Shown here: positions 17,494 through 26,379 of the stretch, in pieces
How positions within the stretch are numbered: the first letter of the stretch is position 1
Layout: the number at the start of each line of letters is the position of its first letter
Source of the DNA: Pelagicoccus mobilis
Lineage (GTDB): Bacteria; Verrucomicrobiota; Verrucomicrobiia; Opitutales; Opitutaceae
Reading direction: 5' to 3'
Length of the DNA stretch: 64,000 nucleotides
Assembly: GCF_016595505.1 (NCBI RefSeq)
Contig: NZ_JAENIL010000030.1
Location: 1 to 64,000 of the forward strand
The notes under the pieces: generated by a model
What the model was told of the DNA's origin: nothing
Database searches by the model: none
The model's input: the letters and a program-made list of their open reading frames with translations, nothing else
Program-made: the position numbers and the translations under genes

Positions 17494-17835
17494 TCAGCCT
17501 GGGGGCCAGGCCATTTGGCGGCCAGCTAGGAGGTGGATGTGGAGGTGGGGGACGGCTTCGCCGCCGTGTGGGCCGTTGTTGATGACGGTACGGAATCCGT
17601 CGCTCCAGCCGAGTTTGGCGGCGAGCTTTGGGATAATGGTCATCATGTGGCCGAGGAGTTCGGCGTCTTCTGGAGTGGCTTCGCCGATGCGCGCGATGAG
17701 CTTCTTGGGAATGAGCAGGAGGTGGGTTGGGGCTTGGGCGGCGATGTCGTGGATGACGATGCATTTGTCGTCCTCGTGCTCGATGGTGGCGGGGATCTCG
17801 CGATCGATGATTTTTTGGAAGATGGTTTTTTCCAT
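17494..17835 (-). CDS. HIT-family nucleotide hydrolase (HINT-like)
   Basis: 113-residue protein of the HINT branch of the histidine-triad family, which hydrolyses adenosine phosphoramidates and related nucleotides. N-terminal TIFQKIIDREIPA is characteristic, the central strand reads HDIAAQAPTHLLLIPKK, and the catalytic triad is GEAVPHLHIHLLAGR near residue 97. The size is normal. ATG 17835, about 58 bases downstream of the unknown gene ending at 17893; hairpin R4 lies in that gap. The transcript ends at the terminator 17387-17410. Confidence 0.95.
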   Translation of the reverse strand: MEKTIFQKIIDREIPATIEHEDDKCIVIHDIAAQAPTHLLLIPKKLIARIGEATPEDAELLGHMMTIIPKLAAKLGWSDGFRTVINNGPHGGEAVPHLHIHLLAGRQMAWPPG

Positions 17836-17866
17836 GTTGGGAAGCTGAATTGATTTGGTTGTGGGC

Positions 17867-17895
17867 GGCGGTCTGGGCCAGACCGCCCTACCTTA
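17867..17895 (-). repeat. REP-like hairpin R4
   Basis: Stem GGCGGTCTGG (17867-17876) and CCAGACCGCC (17878-17887), ten base pairs. The minus-strand head is TAAGGTAGG, a GTAG-type head; its TAA (17893-17895) is the stop codon of the unknown gene ending there. Confidence 0.75.
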
Positions 17896-18366
17896 ATAAA
17901 TTATGAGATTGAGGTGGCTGGAGGGGCGGGTGCGGGATTGGCAGAACTCGCGGGCGTAGGCGATGGCGCTTTGGTACTCGGCTTTGCGTTTGCCGGTCCA
18001 GCGTTTGCCGGTGGGGCAGATGGCTTCCTTTAACCCGGTGAGGACGAGGAGCGGGCGTTCGAATCGGCAGGTGCGTTTGAGGGCTTCGAGGAGGCGGGCT
18101 CGGAGAGCGAGTTCGGAGTAGCCTTGGGCGTCGGGGGCGGTGACGAGGTCGATGATGGCCTTGTCGGGGTGGCGGGTTGTTTGTTCGAGCAGAGTCTTGG
18201 CTGCTGCGAGAAAGGCGGATGGGGAGTCTCGATGTTCGCTGGGCAGGGTGGCCTCGATGGACTCCTTGATTTGCCGGGCGAAGTAGAGGTCGTCGCCGAT
18301 ATTGTCGGCGAAGAGGGCGCAGATGATCTGGAGCTTGGAGAAGTCTTTGTGAGCGCCGGGTTTCAA
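17893..18366 (-). CDS. Unknown protein downstream of nrdR, start uncertain
   Basis: A coherent protein-like frame runs from just after the nrdR stop to 17893, but no ATG or GTG is available after nrdR; TTG at 18366 is the only usual start and gives 157 residues. The frame continues in-phase upstream through nrdR as a nonsense shadow. The product is mixed alpha-helical (residues such as QIICALFADNIGDDLYFARQ and ELALRARLLEALKRTCRF), with a Lys/Arg-rich C-terminal stretch GKRWTGKRKAEYQ. No family is recognised. The segment encoded before the TTG (VRCPSGHKLTLHTL) looks protein-like, so a non-standard start or a coupled restart at nrdR is possible. The stop codon lies in hairpin R4. Confidence 0.5.
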   Translation of the reverse strand: MKPGAHKDFSKLQIICALFADNIGDDLYFARQIKESIEATLPSEHRDSPSAFLAAAKTLLEQTTRHPDKAIIDLVTAPDAQGYSELALRARLLEALKRTCRFERPLLVLTGLKEAICPTGKRWTGKRKAEYQSAIAYAREFCQSRTRPSSHLNLIIY

Positions 18367-18413
18367 GGTGTGGAGAGTGAGTTTGTGTCCGCTGGGACAG
18401 CGGACGCTGCCTT

Positions 18414-18875
18414 TTAGAGGAGCTTGGGGGTGTTGAGGTCGGAGATTTCGTCGAGGAATTCGTCGAGGTTTTTGAAGTCCTTGTAGACGGATGCGAAGCG
18501 GATGTAGGCGATGGCGTCGATGGACTTGAGGTTTTCGAGGACCTTTTGGCCGATGACGGCGGAGGGGAATTCCATGCCGTGCTCGGATTCGAGCTGGTCG
18601 ATCATGTCTTCGACGAGGATGTTGATTTGCTCGGCGTCGACGGGGCGTTTTTGGCAGGCGCGGCGGAGGGAGTAGATTATCTTGGCTTTGTCGAAGTCTT
18701 CTCTGCGTCCGTCTCGCTTGGTAACGTAGAGGTTTTCGCGGAGGATCTGCTCGGTGGTGGAGAAGCGGTGGGAGCATTCGAGGCACTCGCGACGGCGGCG
18801 GATGGTGGATCCGTCTTTGGACGCACGCGAGTCGATGACTTTATCGAGCTCTGATCCGCACTTTGGGCACCTCAT
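18414..18875 (-). CDS. nrdR: Transcriptional repressor NrdR
   Basis: Represses ribonucleotide reductase genes when its ATP-cone is loaded with (d)ATP. 153 residues, normal length. The zinc ribbon is MRCPKCGSELDKVIDSRAS with ECLECSHRF (two CxxC pairs), followed by the ATP-cone with VTKRDGRREDFDKAKI and the C-terminal FASVYKDFKNLDEFLDEI. ATG 18875 is 6 bases downstream of the pabA/trpG-type stop. No ribonucleotide reductase gene lies in the window, so its targets are elsewhere. Confidence 0.97.
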   Translation of the reverse strand: MRCPKCGSELDKVIDSRASKDGSTIRRRRECLECSHRFSTTEQILRENLYVTKRDGRREDFDKAKIIYSLRRACQKRPVDAEQINILVEDMIDQLESEHGMEFPSAVIGQKVLENLKSIDAIAYIRFASVYKDFKNLDEFLDEISDLNTPKLL

Positions 18876-18881
18876 GGTAAG

Positions 18882-19445
18882 TTAGAGAGTAAGGAAGTTC
18901 TTGAGGATTTCCATCCCGTTTTCGGTCGCGATGGACTCGGGGTGGAATTGTACGCCCCAGATGGGGAGCTCGCGGTGACGGAGGCCCATGATCTCGCCTT
19001 CGGCGGTCTCGGCGGTGATCTCGAGGCTGTCTGGGAAGGATTCGCGCTCGGCGAGGAGGGAGTGGTAGCGGGTGGCTTGCAGGCCTTGGGGGAGGCCGCG
19101 GAAAAGGTCTTCTCCGTGGTGGGAGATGGGGGAGGTCTTGCCGTGCATGAGGCGGTCGGCGCGGACGATTTTGCCTCCGAAGTGCTGGGCGATGGATTGG
19201 TGCCCGAGGCAGACGCCAAAGACGGGGACCTTGCCGGCGAAGGCTTCGATCATGGCGATGGAGACGCCCGCTTCGCTTGGGGAGCAGGGGCCAGGAGAGA
19301 TGAGGACGCGTTCGGGATTGAGGGCGAGCGCTTCTTCGGTGGTGATCTGGTCGTTGCGGAAGACGCGCTGCTCGACCCCGAGGGTACCGAAGTACTGGAC
19401 GAGGTTGAAGGTGAAGGAATCGTAGTTGTCGATGACAAGCAGCAT
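18882..19445 (-). CDS. pabA: Glutamine amidotransferase of anthranilate or aminodeoxychorismate synthase
   Basis: Supplies ammonia from glutamine for anthranilate (tryptophan) or 4-amino-4-deoxychorismate (folate) synthesis. 187 residues, the usual length. Class I amidotransferase motifs are the N-terminal [19 protein letters not shown], oxyanion segment [12 protein letters not shown], nucleophile [17 protein letters not shown] (Cys near residue 79), and the His-Glu pair in [14 protein letters not shown]. TrpG and PabA cannot be told apart by sequence alone and no trpE or pabB is adjacent. First gene of a transcript with nrdR. Confidence 0.93.
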   Translation of the reverse strand: MLLVIDNYDSFTFNLVQYFGTLGVEQRVFRNDQITTEEALALNPERVLISPGPCSPSEAGVSIAMIEAFAGKVPVFGVCLGHQSIAQHFGGKIVRADRLMHGKTSPISHHGEDLFRGLPQGLQATRYHSLLAERESFPDSLEITAETAEGEIMGLRHRELPIWGVQFHPESIATENGMEILKNFLTL

Positions 19446-19620
19446 GATGCGTAGTTTTGCTGTGGTTTAAATAGGGCGTGGGGAGGTGGGTCAAGCCCAG
19501 CGCGGGGTGTGTGAATAAGTAGCCGATGTAGCGGCTGGGTAATCGGTTTTAGGCGTAAGGGGCTGGGGGTAAGTTTTGAGTTGTTTGAAGGTGGAGTGGG
19601 GGTAGTTTGTGGGCCGATTT

Positions 19621-20766
19621 ATGAGCGAACACTTTGAATTGCTGAAAACAGATGCGGAAACGGATGCTCGTCGCGGGCGTCTGAAGACTTTGCATGGGAC
19701 GATCGAAACGCCGATTTTCATGCCGGTGGGCACTCAGGCGACAGTGAAGGGGCTGACTCCGAAGCAAATCAAGGAAGAGGTGGGAGCTCAGATCATCTTG
19801 GGGAACACGTATCACTTGAACCTTCGCCCAGGTTCGGAGCTAATTCGTGATGCAGGCGGGCTGCACAAGTTCATGTCGTGGGATGGTCCGATCTTGACGG
19901 ATAGTGGCGGCTTTCAAGCGTTTAGCTTGGCGAAGTTGAGCAAGCTGACGGAAGAAGGGGTGGCCTTTCGCTCGCACTTGGATGGTTCGAAGGTTTTTCT
20001 GGGCCCGAAGGAGGTGATGACGATCCAGGCGAACTTAGGTTCGGATATCGCCATGGTTATCGACGAGTGTCCTCCGTATCCGTGCAAAAAGGACGATTGT
20101 GTAAAGGCGATCGAGCGGACTACTCGCTGGGCGAAGGCGTGCAAGCAAATCGCGACGGATAATGGATTCTTGGATACGGGGCACCATGTGTTCGCGATTG
20201 CTCAGGGGTCGGAGTTTGAGGATTTGCGTCGCCGTTCTGCGGAGGAGTTGGCGGAGTTGGATTTTCCTGGATACGCGATTGGGGGTGTCAGTGTGGGCGA
20301 GCCTGAGCCGGAGATGTTGAAGCAGGTGCGGGCGACGGCTCCGTTTTTGCCGGAGGACAAGCCTCGATATACGATGGGCTTGGGGACTCCGCCGCAGATG
20401 TTGAAGATGATCGCGGCTGGGGTGGATATGTTTGATTGTGTGCTGCCGAGCCGGGTGGCGAGAAACGGGGCGTTTTTCACGCCGGATGGGATGTGGAACA
20501 TTCGCAATAGTCGCTTTGCTACCGATATGTCGCCGCTGGTGGAGGGCATGGAGAATTACACGTGTCGGAATTTTTCGCGGGCCTACTTGCGGCATTTGAC
20601 GATGGCGAAGGAGATCTTGAGCTGCACGTTGCTGACGTTGCATAATCTGCATTTCTATTTGGATTTGATGCAGCAAGTTCGGGATCACCTCGAAGCGGGT
20701 GACTTCGCTAGTTGGAGTGCCGCTTGGATCGAGCGTTACGAAGCTGGAGGTAAGGGGCAGGAGTAG
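19621..20766 (+). CDS. tgt: Queuine tRNA-ribosyltransferase homologue with altered zinc site
   Basis: Exchanges guanine for preQ1 at position 34 of GUN tRNAs. 381 residues from ATG 19621 (a GTG at 19609 also in frame). Core motifs: FMPVGTQATVKG, NTYHLNLRPG, LTDSGGFQAFSL (catalytic Asp), GGVSVGEPE (substrate-pocket loop), DMFDCVLPSRVARNG (nucleophile Asp). The zinc site of E. coli Tgt (C302, C304, C307, H333) aligns with Met310, Asn312, Cys315 and His341 here, so two of four ligands are missing; spacing is otherwise exact. The aligned NARNG reads VARNG. It may be an atypical family or a functionally shifted paralogue. Confidence 0.88.
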   Translation: MSEHFELLKTDAETDARRGRLKTLHGTIETPIFMPVGTQATVKGLTPKQIKEEVGAQIILGNTYHLNLRPGSELIRDAGGLHKFMSWDGPILTDSGGFQAFSLAKLSKLTEEGVAFRSHLDGSKVFLGPKEVMTIQANLGSDIAMVIDECPPYPCKKDDCVKAIERTTRWAKACKQIATDNGFLDTGHHVFAIAQGSEFEDLRRRSAEELAELDFPGYAIGGVSVGEPEPEMLKQVRATAPFLPEDKPRYTMGLGTPPQMLKMIAAGVDMFDCVLPSRVARNGAFFTPDGMWNIRNSRFATDMSPLVEGMENYTCRNFSRAYLRHLTMAKEILSCTLLTLHNLHFYLDLMQQVRDHLEAGDFASWSAAWIERYEAGGKGQE

Positions 20767-20803
20767 TTTTTTGCCTGTTGTAGTTGACTGGTGGTTACGT
20801 GAT

Positions 20804-22219
20804 ATGAGTGGAGGGAAGACGAGTTCGAAGTTGAGAGTGAATATGCGGCTCTCGGTTGTGGAAGGGCTGTTCGCGATGCCTTTGGTGTTCTTTGCGATGC
20901 CCGGGAACTTCCTGATGGCCAGTCTGGCGACGGAGGCGATCGGTTTGAGGGAGTCGGTATACGGGGTGATCGCGTCGTTGCCTGCTTGGGCTAATGTGGT
21001 GCAGTTGTTTGCCTTGCCCTGGTTGACGCGGCGTTTGTCGCAGAAGACGATTTGTTTGATTTTTTCTTGGGTGCATCTTGCGTGCTGGATGGTGGTCGGT
21101 GTTGCGTTGCCCAAGATTGCGGAAGGAGGGCCTTGGCATTCGCCTTGGCTGGTCGTGACGCTTTTGGCGACGGGAGCGCTTGCGTTTGCTTTGGTGAATG
21201 TGAGCTGGACTTCCTGGGTGCAGGAGTGGTTGCCGAGCAAGGGGCGTGGGAAGTATTTGGGGCGTCGTAATCGGCTGCTTCAGATCAGTACGGTGGTGTT
21301 TCTGGTTGGGGCGTCCGCGTATTTGGGGCGGATGGCGGAAAACGCGGTGTTGGGGTTCCAGGTGATCATCTTTGGGAGCGTGGCTTTGCGGGCTCTTTCG
21401 ATTGTATTGCAGCTGCGGATACTTCCGACCAAGCGAGTTGTGGATGAGAGGGGGGCACGGTTGTTTGATCAGTTCGCGGTCATCCTCGGAAACAAGCCTC
21501 TGGTTCGGTTTGTGATCTTTGGGGCTGCCTTTGGTTTTTGCGCGAATGTGATGGGGCCTTTTTTTCCTGTGTTCTATTACAAGGCATTGGGGATGAGCGT
21601 GGATGAGGTTGCTCAATTGGCGATGTTGGCGACGACTACGGGGGCGTTGTTTATGCCGTTGTGGGGGAAAATTTGTGATACGCAGGGCTGCAAGTTAGGG
21701 TTGATGTTGTCCTTGGGGCTTTGGATGGGGATCGGCTATTTGCACGGGTTCGCTACTCCGGAGCGGACTTGGGTGCTTTACGTGAATTGGGGCATCGGAG
21801 GGATTGCGGGATCGGGATTTCTTTTTGCCTCGTTCAACATGATTTTGAAGCTGATCCCGCCTGAAGCCAAGACGGCGGCGATCAGTTTCAATCTGGCGGC
21901 GAGTTCGCTGTCGACGGCGGTGGCTCCCATTTTCGGAGGGTTTCTCTTTTCTTGGTTGGAAGCGACGCTGGGAGATCTTGTGAAGGCGTTGCATGTGGTG
22001 TCGGCGGTGCATCACACGGTGACCTTGCTGACGGGGCTCCTGTTGTTCGGTATCGTGGAGCCCAAGGCGACAACGCTTACTCAAGCGATTGGGGCGATGC
22101 GACCGATGAGGCAGCTCGGCGCCTTGCTGGGGGCGGCTTTTTTGGCCAACTACAGTTTCTTCCGGAAGCCGAAAGGCGGGGATCGGAAGGGGGATGGCTC
22201 CGATTCGGGCGACTTTTAG
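20804..22219 (+). CDS. Major facilitator superfamily transporter
   Basis: 471 residues from ATG 20804; the open frame begins at 20699 inside tgt but this Met gives a normal cytoplasmic N-terminus. About twelve hydrophobic segments are seen, with the MFS loop-2/3-like motif in LTRRLSQKTICLIFSW and the central charged loop. The segment LVNVSWTSWVQEWLPSKGRGKYLGRRNR resembles the SWMADLVPEKxRGRYFG hallmark of a bacterial MFS subgroup common in Verrucomicrobiota. The substrate is unknown. It is 37 bases downstream of tgt, likely in the same transcript. Confidence 0.85.
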   Translation: MSGGKTSSKLRVNMRLSVVEGLFAMPLVFFAMPGNFLMASLATEAIGLRESVYGVIASLPAWANVVQLFALPWLTRRLSQKTICLIFSWVHLACWMVVGVALPKIAEGGPWHSPWLVVTLLATGALAFALVNVSWTSWVQEWLPSKGRGKYLGRRNRLLQISTVVFLVGASAYLGRMAENAVLGFQVIIFGSVALRALSIVLQLRILPTKRVVDERGARLFDQFAVILGNKPLVRFVIFGAAFGFCANVMGPFFPVFYYKALGMSVDEVAQLAMLATTTGALFMPLWGKICDTQGCKLGLMLSLGLWMGIGYLHGFATPERTWVLYVNWGIGGIAGSGFLFASFNMILKLIPPEAKTAAISFNLAASSLSTAVAPIFGGFLFSWLEATLGDLVKALHVVSAVHHTVTLLTGLLLFGIVEPKATTLTQAIGAMRPMRQLGALLGAAFLANYSFFRKPKGGDRKGDGSDSGDF

Positions 22220-22278
22220 GGAGCGAGAAGGTTTTGCTTTTAGGGTAATTTCCGTTTGAGTCTAACTACCAACGAATT

Positions 22279-23211
22279 ATGAGAGTATTAGTGACTGGTG
22301 GGGCCGGCTTTTTAGGAAGTCATTTGTGTGATCGTTTGCTCGAAGACGGGCATGAAGTGATCTGTTTAGATAACCTGTTTACGGGGAGAAAAAGGAACAT
22401 CGTCCATCTGCTCGGAAATCCCTATTTCGAGTTTGTGCGTCACGACGTGATCGATCCGTTCAAGTTCGAGGTGGACTGGATCTTTAATTTGGCCTGCCCA
22501 GCGTCGCCGCCTCACTATCAGTACAACCCGATCAAGACCATCAAAACCTCTGTTGTGGGCTCTATCAATTGTCTGGGGTTGGCGAAACGAGTAGGAGCTC
22601 GTGTATTTCAGGCTTCGACTTCCGAAGTTTACGGTGATCCTGAGCAGCATCCGCAGCCTGAGTCCTACTGGGGCAACGTGAATACGACCGGGCTACGCTC
22701 CTGTTATGATGAGGGGAAGCGTTGCGCGGAGACTTTGTTTTTCGATTATCATCGTCAGAACGGGGTGGATATTCGAGTCGTTCGCATCTTCAACACCTAC
22801 GGTCCGCGGATGTTGGCGAACGACGGTCGGGTGGTTTCGAACTTTATCGTGCAAGCTCTCAAGGGAGAGGATATCACGGTTTACGGAGACGGTCAGCAAA
22901 CGCGCTCGTTCTGCTATTTCAGTGATTTGATCGAGGGCTTTATGCGACTGATGAGTCAGGACGAGATTACGGGGCCGGTGAATATCGGCAACCCTGGGGA
23001 GTTCACAATGCTGGAGCTCGCGGAAAACGTTTTGAAGCTGGTCGACACGAAGTCGAAGATTGTTCATCGCGACCTTCCCTCGGACGACCCTAAGCAGCGC
23101 CAGCCGGACATTTCGCTCGCGAAAGCGAAGCTCGGTTGGGAGCCGAAGGTGCCGCTTGCGGAAGGCTTGAAGCCGACTATCGACTATTTCCGTAAGGATC
23201 TGGGGCTGTGA
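22279..23211 (+). CDS. UDP-glucuronate decarboxylase (UDP-xylose synthase)
   Basis: Short-chain dehydrogenase-fold enzyme converting UDP-glucuronate to UDP-xylose, a precursor for surface polysaccharides. 310 residues, matching the soluble bacterial form. The NAD-binding motif is [17 protein letters not shown], the substrate segment [21 protein letters not shown] is the UXS hallmark, Ser/Thr and Tyr-x3-Lys are in STSEVYGDP and [11 protein letters not shown], and the nucleotide-binding [10 protein letters not shown] and [15 protein letters not shown] segments follow. No membrane anchor. Stand-alone gene upstream of secA; the sugar product fits the glycan genes at 29-38 kb. Confidence 0.95.
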   Translation: MRVLVTGGAGFLGSHLCDRLLEDGHEVICLDNLFTGRKRNIVHLLGNPYFEFVRHDVIDPFKFEVDWIFNLACPASPPHYQYNPIKTIKTSVVGSINCLGLAKRVGARVFQASTSEVYGDPEQHPQPESYWGNVNTTGLRSCYDEGKRCAETLFFDYHRQNGVDIRVVRIFNTYGPRMLANDGRVVSNFIVQALKGEDITVYGDGQQTRSFCYFSDLIEGFMRLMSQDEITGPVNIGNPGEFTMLELAENVLKLVDTKSKIVHRDLPSDDPKQRQPDISLAKAKLGWEPKVPLAEGLKPTIDYFRKDLGL

Positions 23212-23305
23212 CTTTTGATCACTTTGGAGCTTGCGCTGCAGCTTTTCGTTGCAAGCGGGTCCGCAATTCTCTAGCGGGACAGGTCATTATTTTACCCAAG
23301 CTCTA

Positions 23306-26221
23306 ATGCTATCTTCATTTTTCAAGAAATTCGCAGGACGTTCCAACAAGAAATGGCTCAAATCGTGTGAGCCTGCTGTCGCCAAAATCAACCAGCTAGA
23401 GGCCTCGTACCAGTCGCTTTCCGATGAGGAACTGAAGGGCCATACCGCGAAGCTCCGCGAGCGTGTGACCAATGGTGAGTCGCTCGACGACATTTTGCCG
23501 GAAGCCTTTGCCACGGTTAAGAACGCGGCTCGCAGGTTGGTGGGCTCCTCTGCTATGGTTTGCGGGCGCGAGCAGCATTGGGACATGGTCCACTACGACG
23601 TGCAGTTGGTGGGAGGCATGGCCCTGCACCAAGGTAGGATTGCGGAAATGGCGACGGGCGAGGGCAAGACGCTCGTTTCGACTTTGCCGATCTATCTGAA
23701 TGCCATGGCGAATCGCAATGTGCAGTTGGTGACGGTCAACGAATACCTCGCTCAGCGTGACTCTGAGTGGATGGGGCATTTGTTTAAGTATCTCGGTTTG
23801 ACGGTTGGCTGTATCAAAAATCAGATGCCGCCGCCTTTGAAGCGCGAGATGTATGCTTGTGACGTCACTTATGGGACAGCTTCTGAGTTCGGCTTCGACT
23901 ATTTGCGGGACAATGGGATGGCCCACTCCAAGCAGGAGCAGGTGCAGCGGGATCACTTTTTTGTAATCATTGACGAAGTGGACTCCATTCTGGTCGATGA
24001 AGCTCGGACGCCTTTGATTATCTCGGGACCTGCTCCGATCCAGCGCGAGCAGCCTTACACCAAGCTGAAGGGAGCTATCGAAAGCCTCGTTTCTTCGCAA
24101 AACAAGTTCTGTAACGGCTTGATCGCGGAGGTGAAGGAGGAGATCGACAAGGGCGACTACGATGCTTGGGACGTCGGACTGAAAATGCTCCAGGTGAAGC
24201 TTGGCATGCCCAAGAACAAGCAGCTTCTCCGTCTCATCGAAACTGGCGAACATCGCAAGTTGTTAGACAAGACGGACTTGGAGATGCACAGCGACATGAA
24301 CAAGGACAAGTTCTTCGCCCTGAAAGAGGACTTGTTCTACGTGATCGATGAAAAGCAACGTCAGGCTGATCTGACGGAAAAAGGTCGTACTCAGCTTCGG
24401 CCGGATAACCCGGACGCCTTCGTTCTGCCTGATTTGGCGACTCGTTTCAGCGAGTTGGATAAGGATTCTTCTCTGAGTCAGGAAGACAAAGACGCGATCA
24501 AGCTTAAGGAGCAGGAAGCCCTTGAGCTTGTAGGCGAGGATATCCACGCGATCAGCCAGTTGCTTCGCGCCTACGCCCTATACGAGAAGGATGTCGAGTA
24601 CGTGGTTCAGGAAGGCAAAGTGGTGATTGTCGACGAGAACACGGGTCGTGTGATGCCGGGACGCCGTTGGGGCGATGGTTTGCATCAGGCGGTTGAAGCG
24701 AAGGAGAATGTCACTATCGAGCGCGAGACTCGAACGTTCGCTACCGTTACCGTTCAGAATTACTTCCGCATGTACGAGAAGCTCGCGGGCATGACGGGTA
24801 CTGCGGAAACCGAGGCCACGGAGTTTCACGATATTTACAATCTGGGCGTTGCCGTTATTCCAACCAACAAGCCTTGTATCCGGATCGACGACAACGACGT
24901 GATCTACAAGTCTCGCCGCGAGAAGTACAATGCGGTGGTCGACGAGGTCGAGGCAGCCCACAAGAAGGGGCAACCGGTGCTCGTGGGCACGGTTTCTGTC
25001 GAGGCGTCGGAATTGGTGGGGCGGATGCTTCGTCGCAAGAATATCCCGCACAACGTCTTGAACGCGAAATTCCATCAGCAGGAAGCGGAGATCGTCGCTC
25101 GTGCGGGTATCAAGGGGGCAGTCACGATTGCCACTAATATGGCGGGTCGTGGTACGGACATTAAGCTTGGCGAAGGTGTGAAGGAAGCGGGGGGCTTGCT
25201 AGTGATTGGCACCGAGCGCCACGAGTCTCGTCGTATCGACCGCCAGCTGAGAGGCCGCTGTTCGCGTCAAGGAGATCCAGGGCGTTCGAAGTTCTACATT
25301 TCTTTGGAAGACGATCTCATGCGTCTATTCGCCAACTCCGGTTTTATGGCCAAGATCTTGCATGGGTCGATGGAGGAAGGCGAACCACTTGAGCATTCTC
25401 TTTTGAATCGTTCGATTGAGACGGCCCAAAAGAAGGTCGAAGGCAGCAACTATTCCGTGCGCAAGCGTCTGCTCCAGTATGACGACGTGCTCAACAAGCA
25501 GCGTGAGATCATCTATGGTCTCCGAAATGAGGCGCTGCAAAGCGATACGCCGCTTGATACGGTAGTGGAGCTCGTGGAAGAAGAGATCGCGGATCGGCTC
25601 GAGGACGCTGAAGGCGATTTGGCGGGCTTCGTGACCTGGGCGAATTCCCATTTCCCGATCGGTTTGTCTGAAGAGGCGATCACAGGGAAGGGCCACGAGG
25701 AGCAGCTCTCACATGTGCTGGAAGCGATCAAGGACGCTTACCGGATCAAGAAAACGGCTGAGAACGAGGATGCTCTCGAGCATTTGGAGCGATACGTTTT
25801 GCTCAGCTCAATCGACTCCCGTTGGCAGGAGCATCTTACTGAGATGGAGGATCTTAGACGGAATGTTGGCCTTCGTAGCTATGGTCAGAAAGACCCTCTC
25901 AACGAGTACAAGAACGAGGCCTACGTCTATTTCGAGGAATTGATGCGGAACGTTCGTTCGCAGGTTTGCACTCGCTTGTTCAGAACGGCTACCAACCTCG
26001 TCGCGATTGAAAATGTTAAGAACATGCTCGCTCGCCAAGCGGTAGCTCAGGGTGGAGGTTCCGAGTCCTCGGTGGCTGGAGGTTCCAAGCCATCTGCGGC
26101 TCAGGGGAAAGAGGTCCAATTGCCCAAGGTAACCGTGAAGCGGAATTTGCCTAAGGTGGGTAGAAATGACCCCTGTCCTTGTGGGAGTGGTAAGAAGTTC
26201 AAGCAGTGTTGCGGTAGGTAG
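23306..26221 (+). CDS. secA: Preprotein translocase ATPase SecA
   Basis: Motor that pushes preproteins through SecYEG. 971 residues from ATG 23306 (frame open from 23231); that Met begins the usual helix [16 protein letters not shown]. Motifs: [15 protein letters not shown] (Walker A), [23 protein letters not shown] (Walker B and following), [45 protein letters not shown] and the helicase end [25 protein letters not shown]. There is a roughly 150-residue insertion after the Walker B region, a feature shared with other PVC/Bacteroidota SecA. The C-terminus is the zinc-binding SEC-C motif [19 protein letters not shown]. It is longer than the E. coli enzyme (901). Confidence 0.97.
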   Translation: MLSSFFKKFAGRSNKKWLKSCEPAVAKINQLEASYQSLSDEELKGHTAKLRERVTNGESLDDILPEAFATVKNAARRLVGSSAMVCGREQHWDMVHYDVQLVGGMALHQGRIAEMATGEGKTLVSTLPIYLNAMANRNVQLVTVNEYLAQRDSEWMGHLFKYLGLTVGCIKNQMPPPLKREMYACDVTYGTASEFGFDYLRDNGMAHSKQEQVQRDHFFVIIDEVDSILVDEARTPLIISGPAPIQREQPYTKLKGAIESLVSSQNKFCNGLIAEVKEEIDKGDYDAWDVGLKMLQVKLGMPKNKQLLRLIETGEHRKLLDKTDLEMHSDMNKDKFFALKEDLFYVIDEKQRQADLTEKGRTQLRPDNPDAFVLPDLATRFSELDKDSSLSQEDKDAIKLKEQEALELVGEDIHAISQLLRAYALYEKDVEYVVQEGKVVIVDENTGRVMPGRRWGDGLHQAVEAKENVTIERETRTFATVTVQNYFRMYEKLAGMTGTAETEATEFHDIYNLGVAVIPTNKPCIRIDDNDVIYKSRREKYNAVVDEVEAAHKKGQPVLVGTVSVEASELVGRMLRRKNIPHNVLNAKFHQQEAEIVARAGIKGAVTIATNMAGRGTDIKLGEGVKEAGGLLVIGTERHESRRIDRQLRGRCSRQGDPGRSKFYISLEDDLMRLFANSGFMAKILHGSMEEGEPLEHSLLNRSIETAQKKVEGSNYSVRKRLLQYDDVLNKQREIIYGLRNEALQSDTPLDTVVELVEEEIADRLEDAEGDLAGFVTWANSHFPIGLSEEAITGKGHEEQLSHVLEAIKDAYRIKKTAENEDALEHLERYVLLSSIDSRWQEHLTEMEDLRRNVGLRSYGQKDPLNEYKNEAYVYFEELMRNVRSQVCTRLFRTATNLVAIENVKNMLARQAVAQGGGSESSVAGGSKPSAAQGKEVQLPKVTVKRNLPKVGRNDPCPCGSGKKFKQCCGR

Positions 26222-26379
26222 TTTCCTTGGATCGTTTCACTTGCTGCGGGTGATGCCGTATGAGGGCGAGTGTTATCTTATTGCGAAATACCAAATTTAA
26301 GCAAATTGACACTTGATGCATCCGTAGGGGTATCTAGTTTCGTATTGCTTCGTATTCCCCACATCCAAACAGATAAAAT

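Noticed and set aside
17893-18786. 297-aa frame running from nrdR into the following gene, as if a frameshifted fusion
   Set aside because: nrdR is intact in its own frame; the upstream part of this frame is a Pro/Arg-rich shadow.
20035-21240. 401-aa antisense frame across tgt and the MFS gene
   Set aside because: Arg/His/Gln-rich composition without domains; it overlaps well-supported genes on the other strand.
23236-23262. Hairpin GCTTGC...GCAAGC upstream of secA as a SecM-like regulator
   Set aside because: The stem is only six base pairs with a long loop and there is no arrest-peptide ORF.
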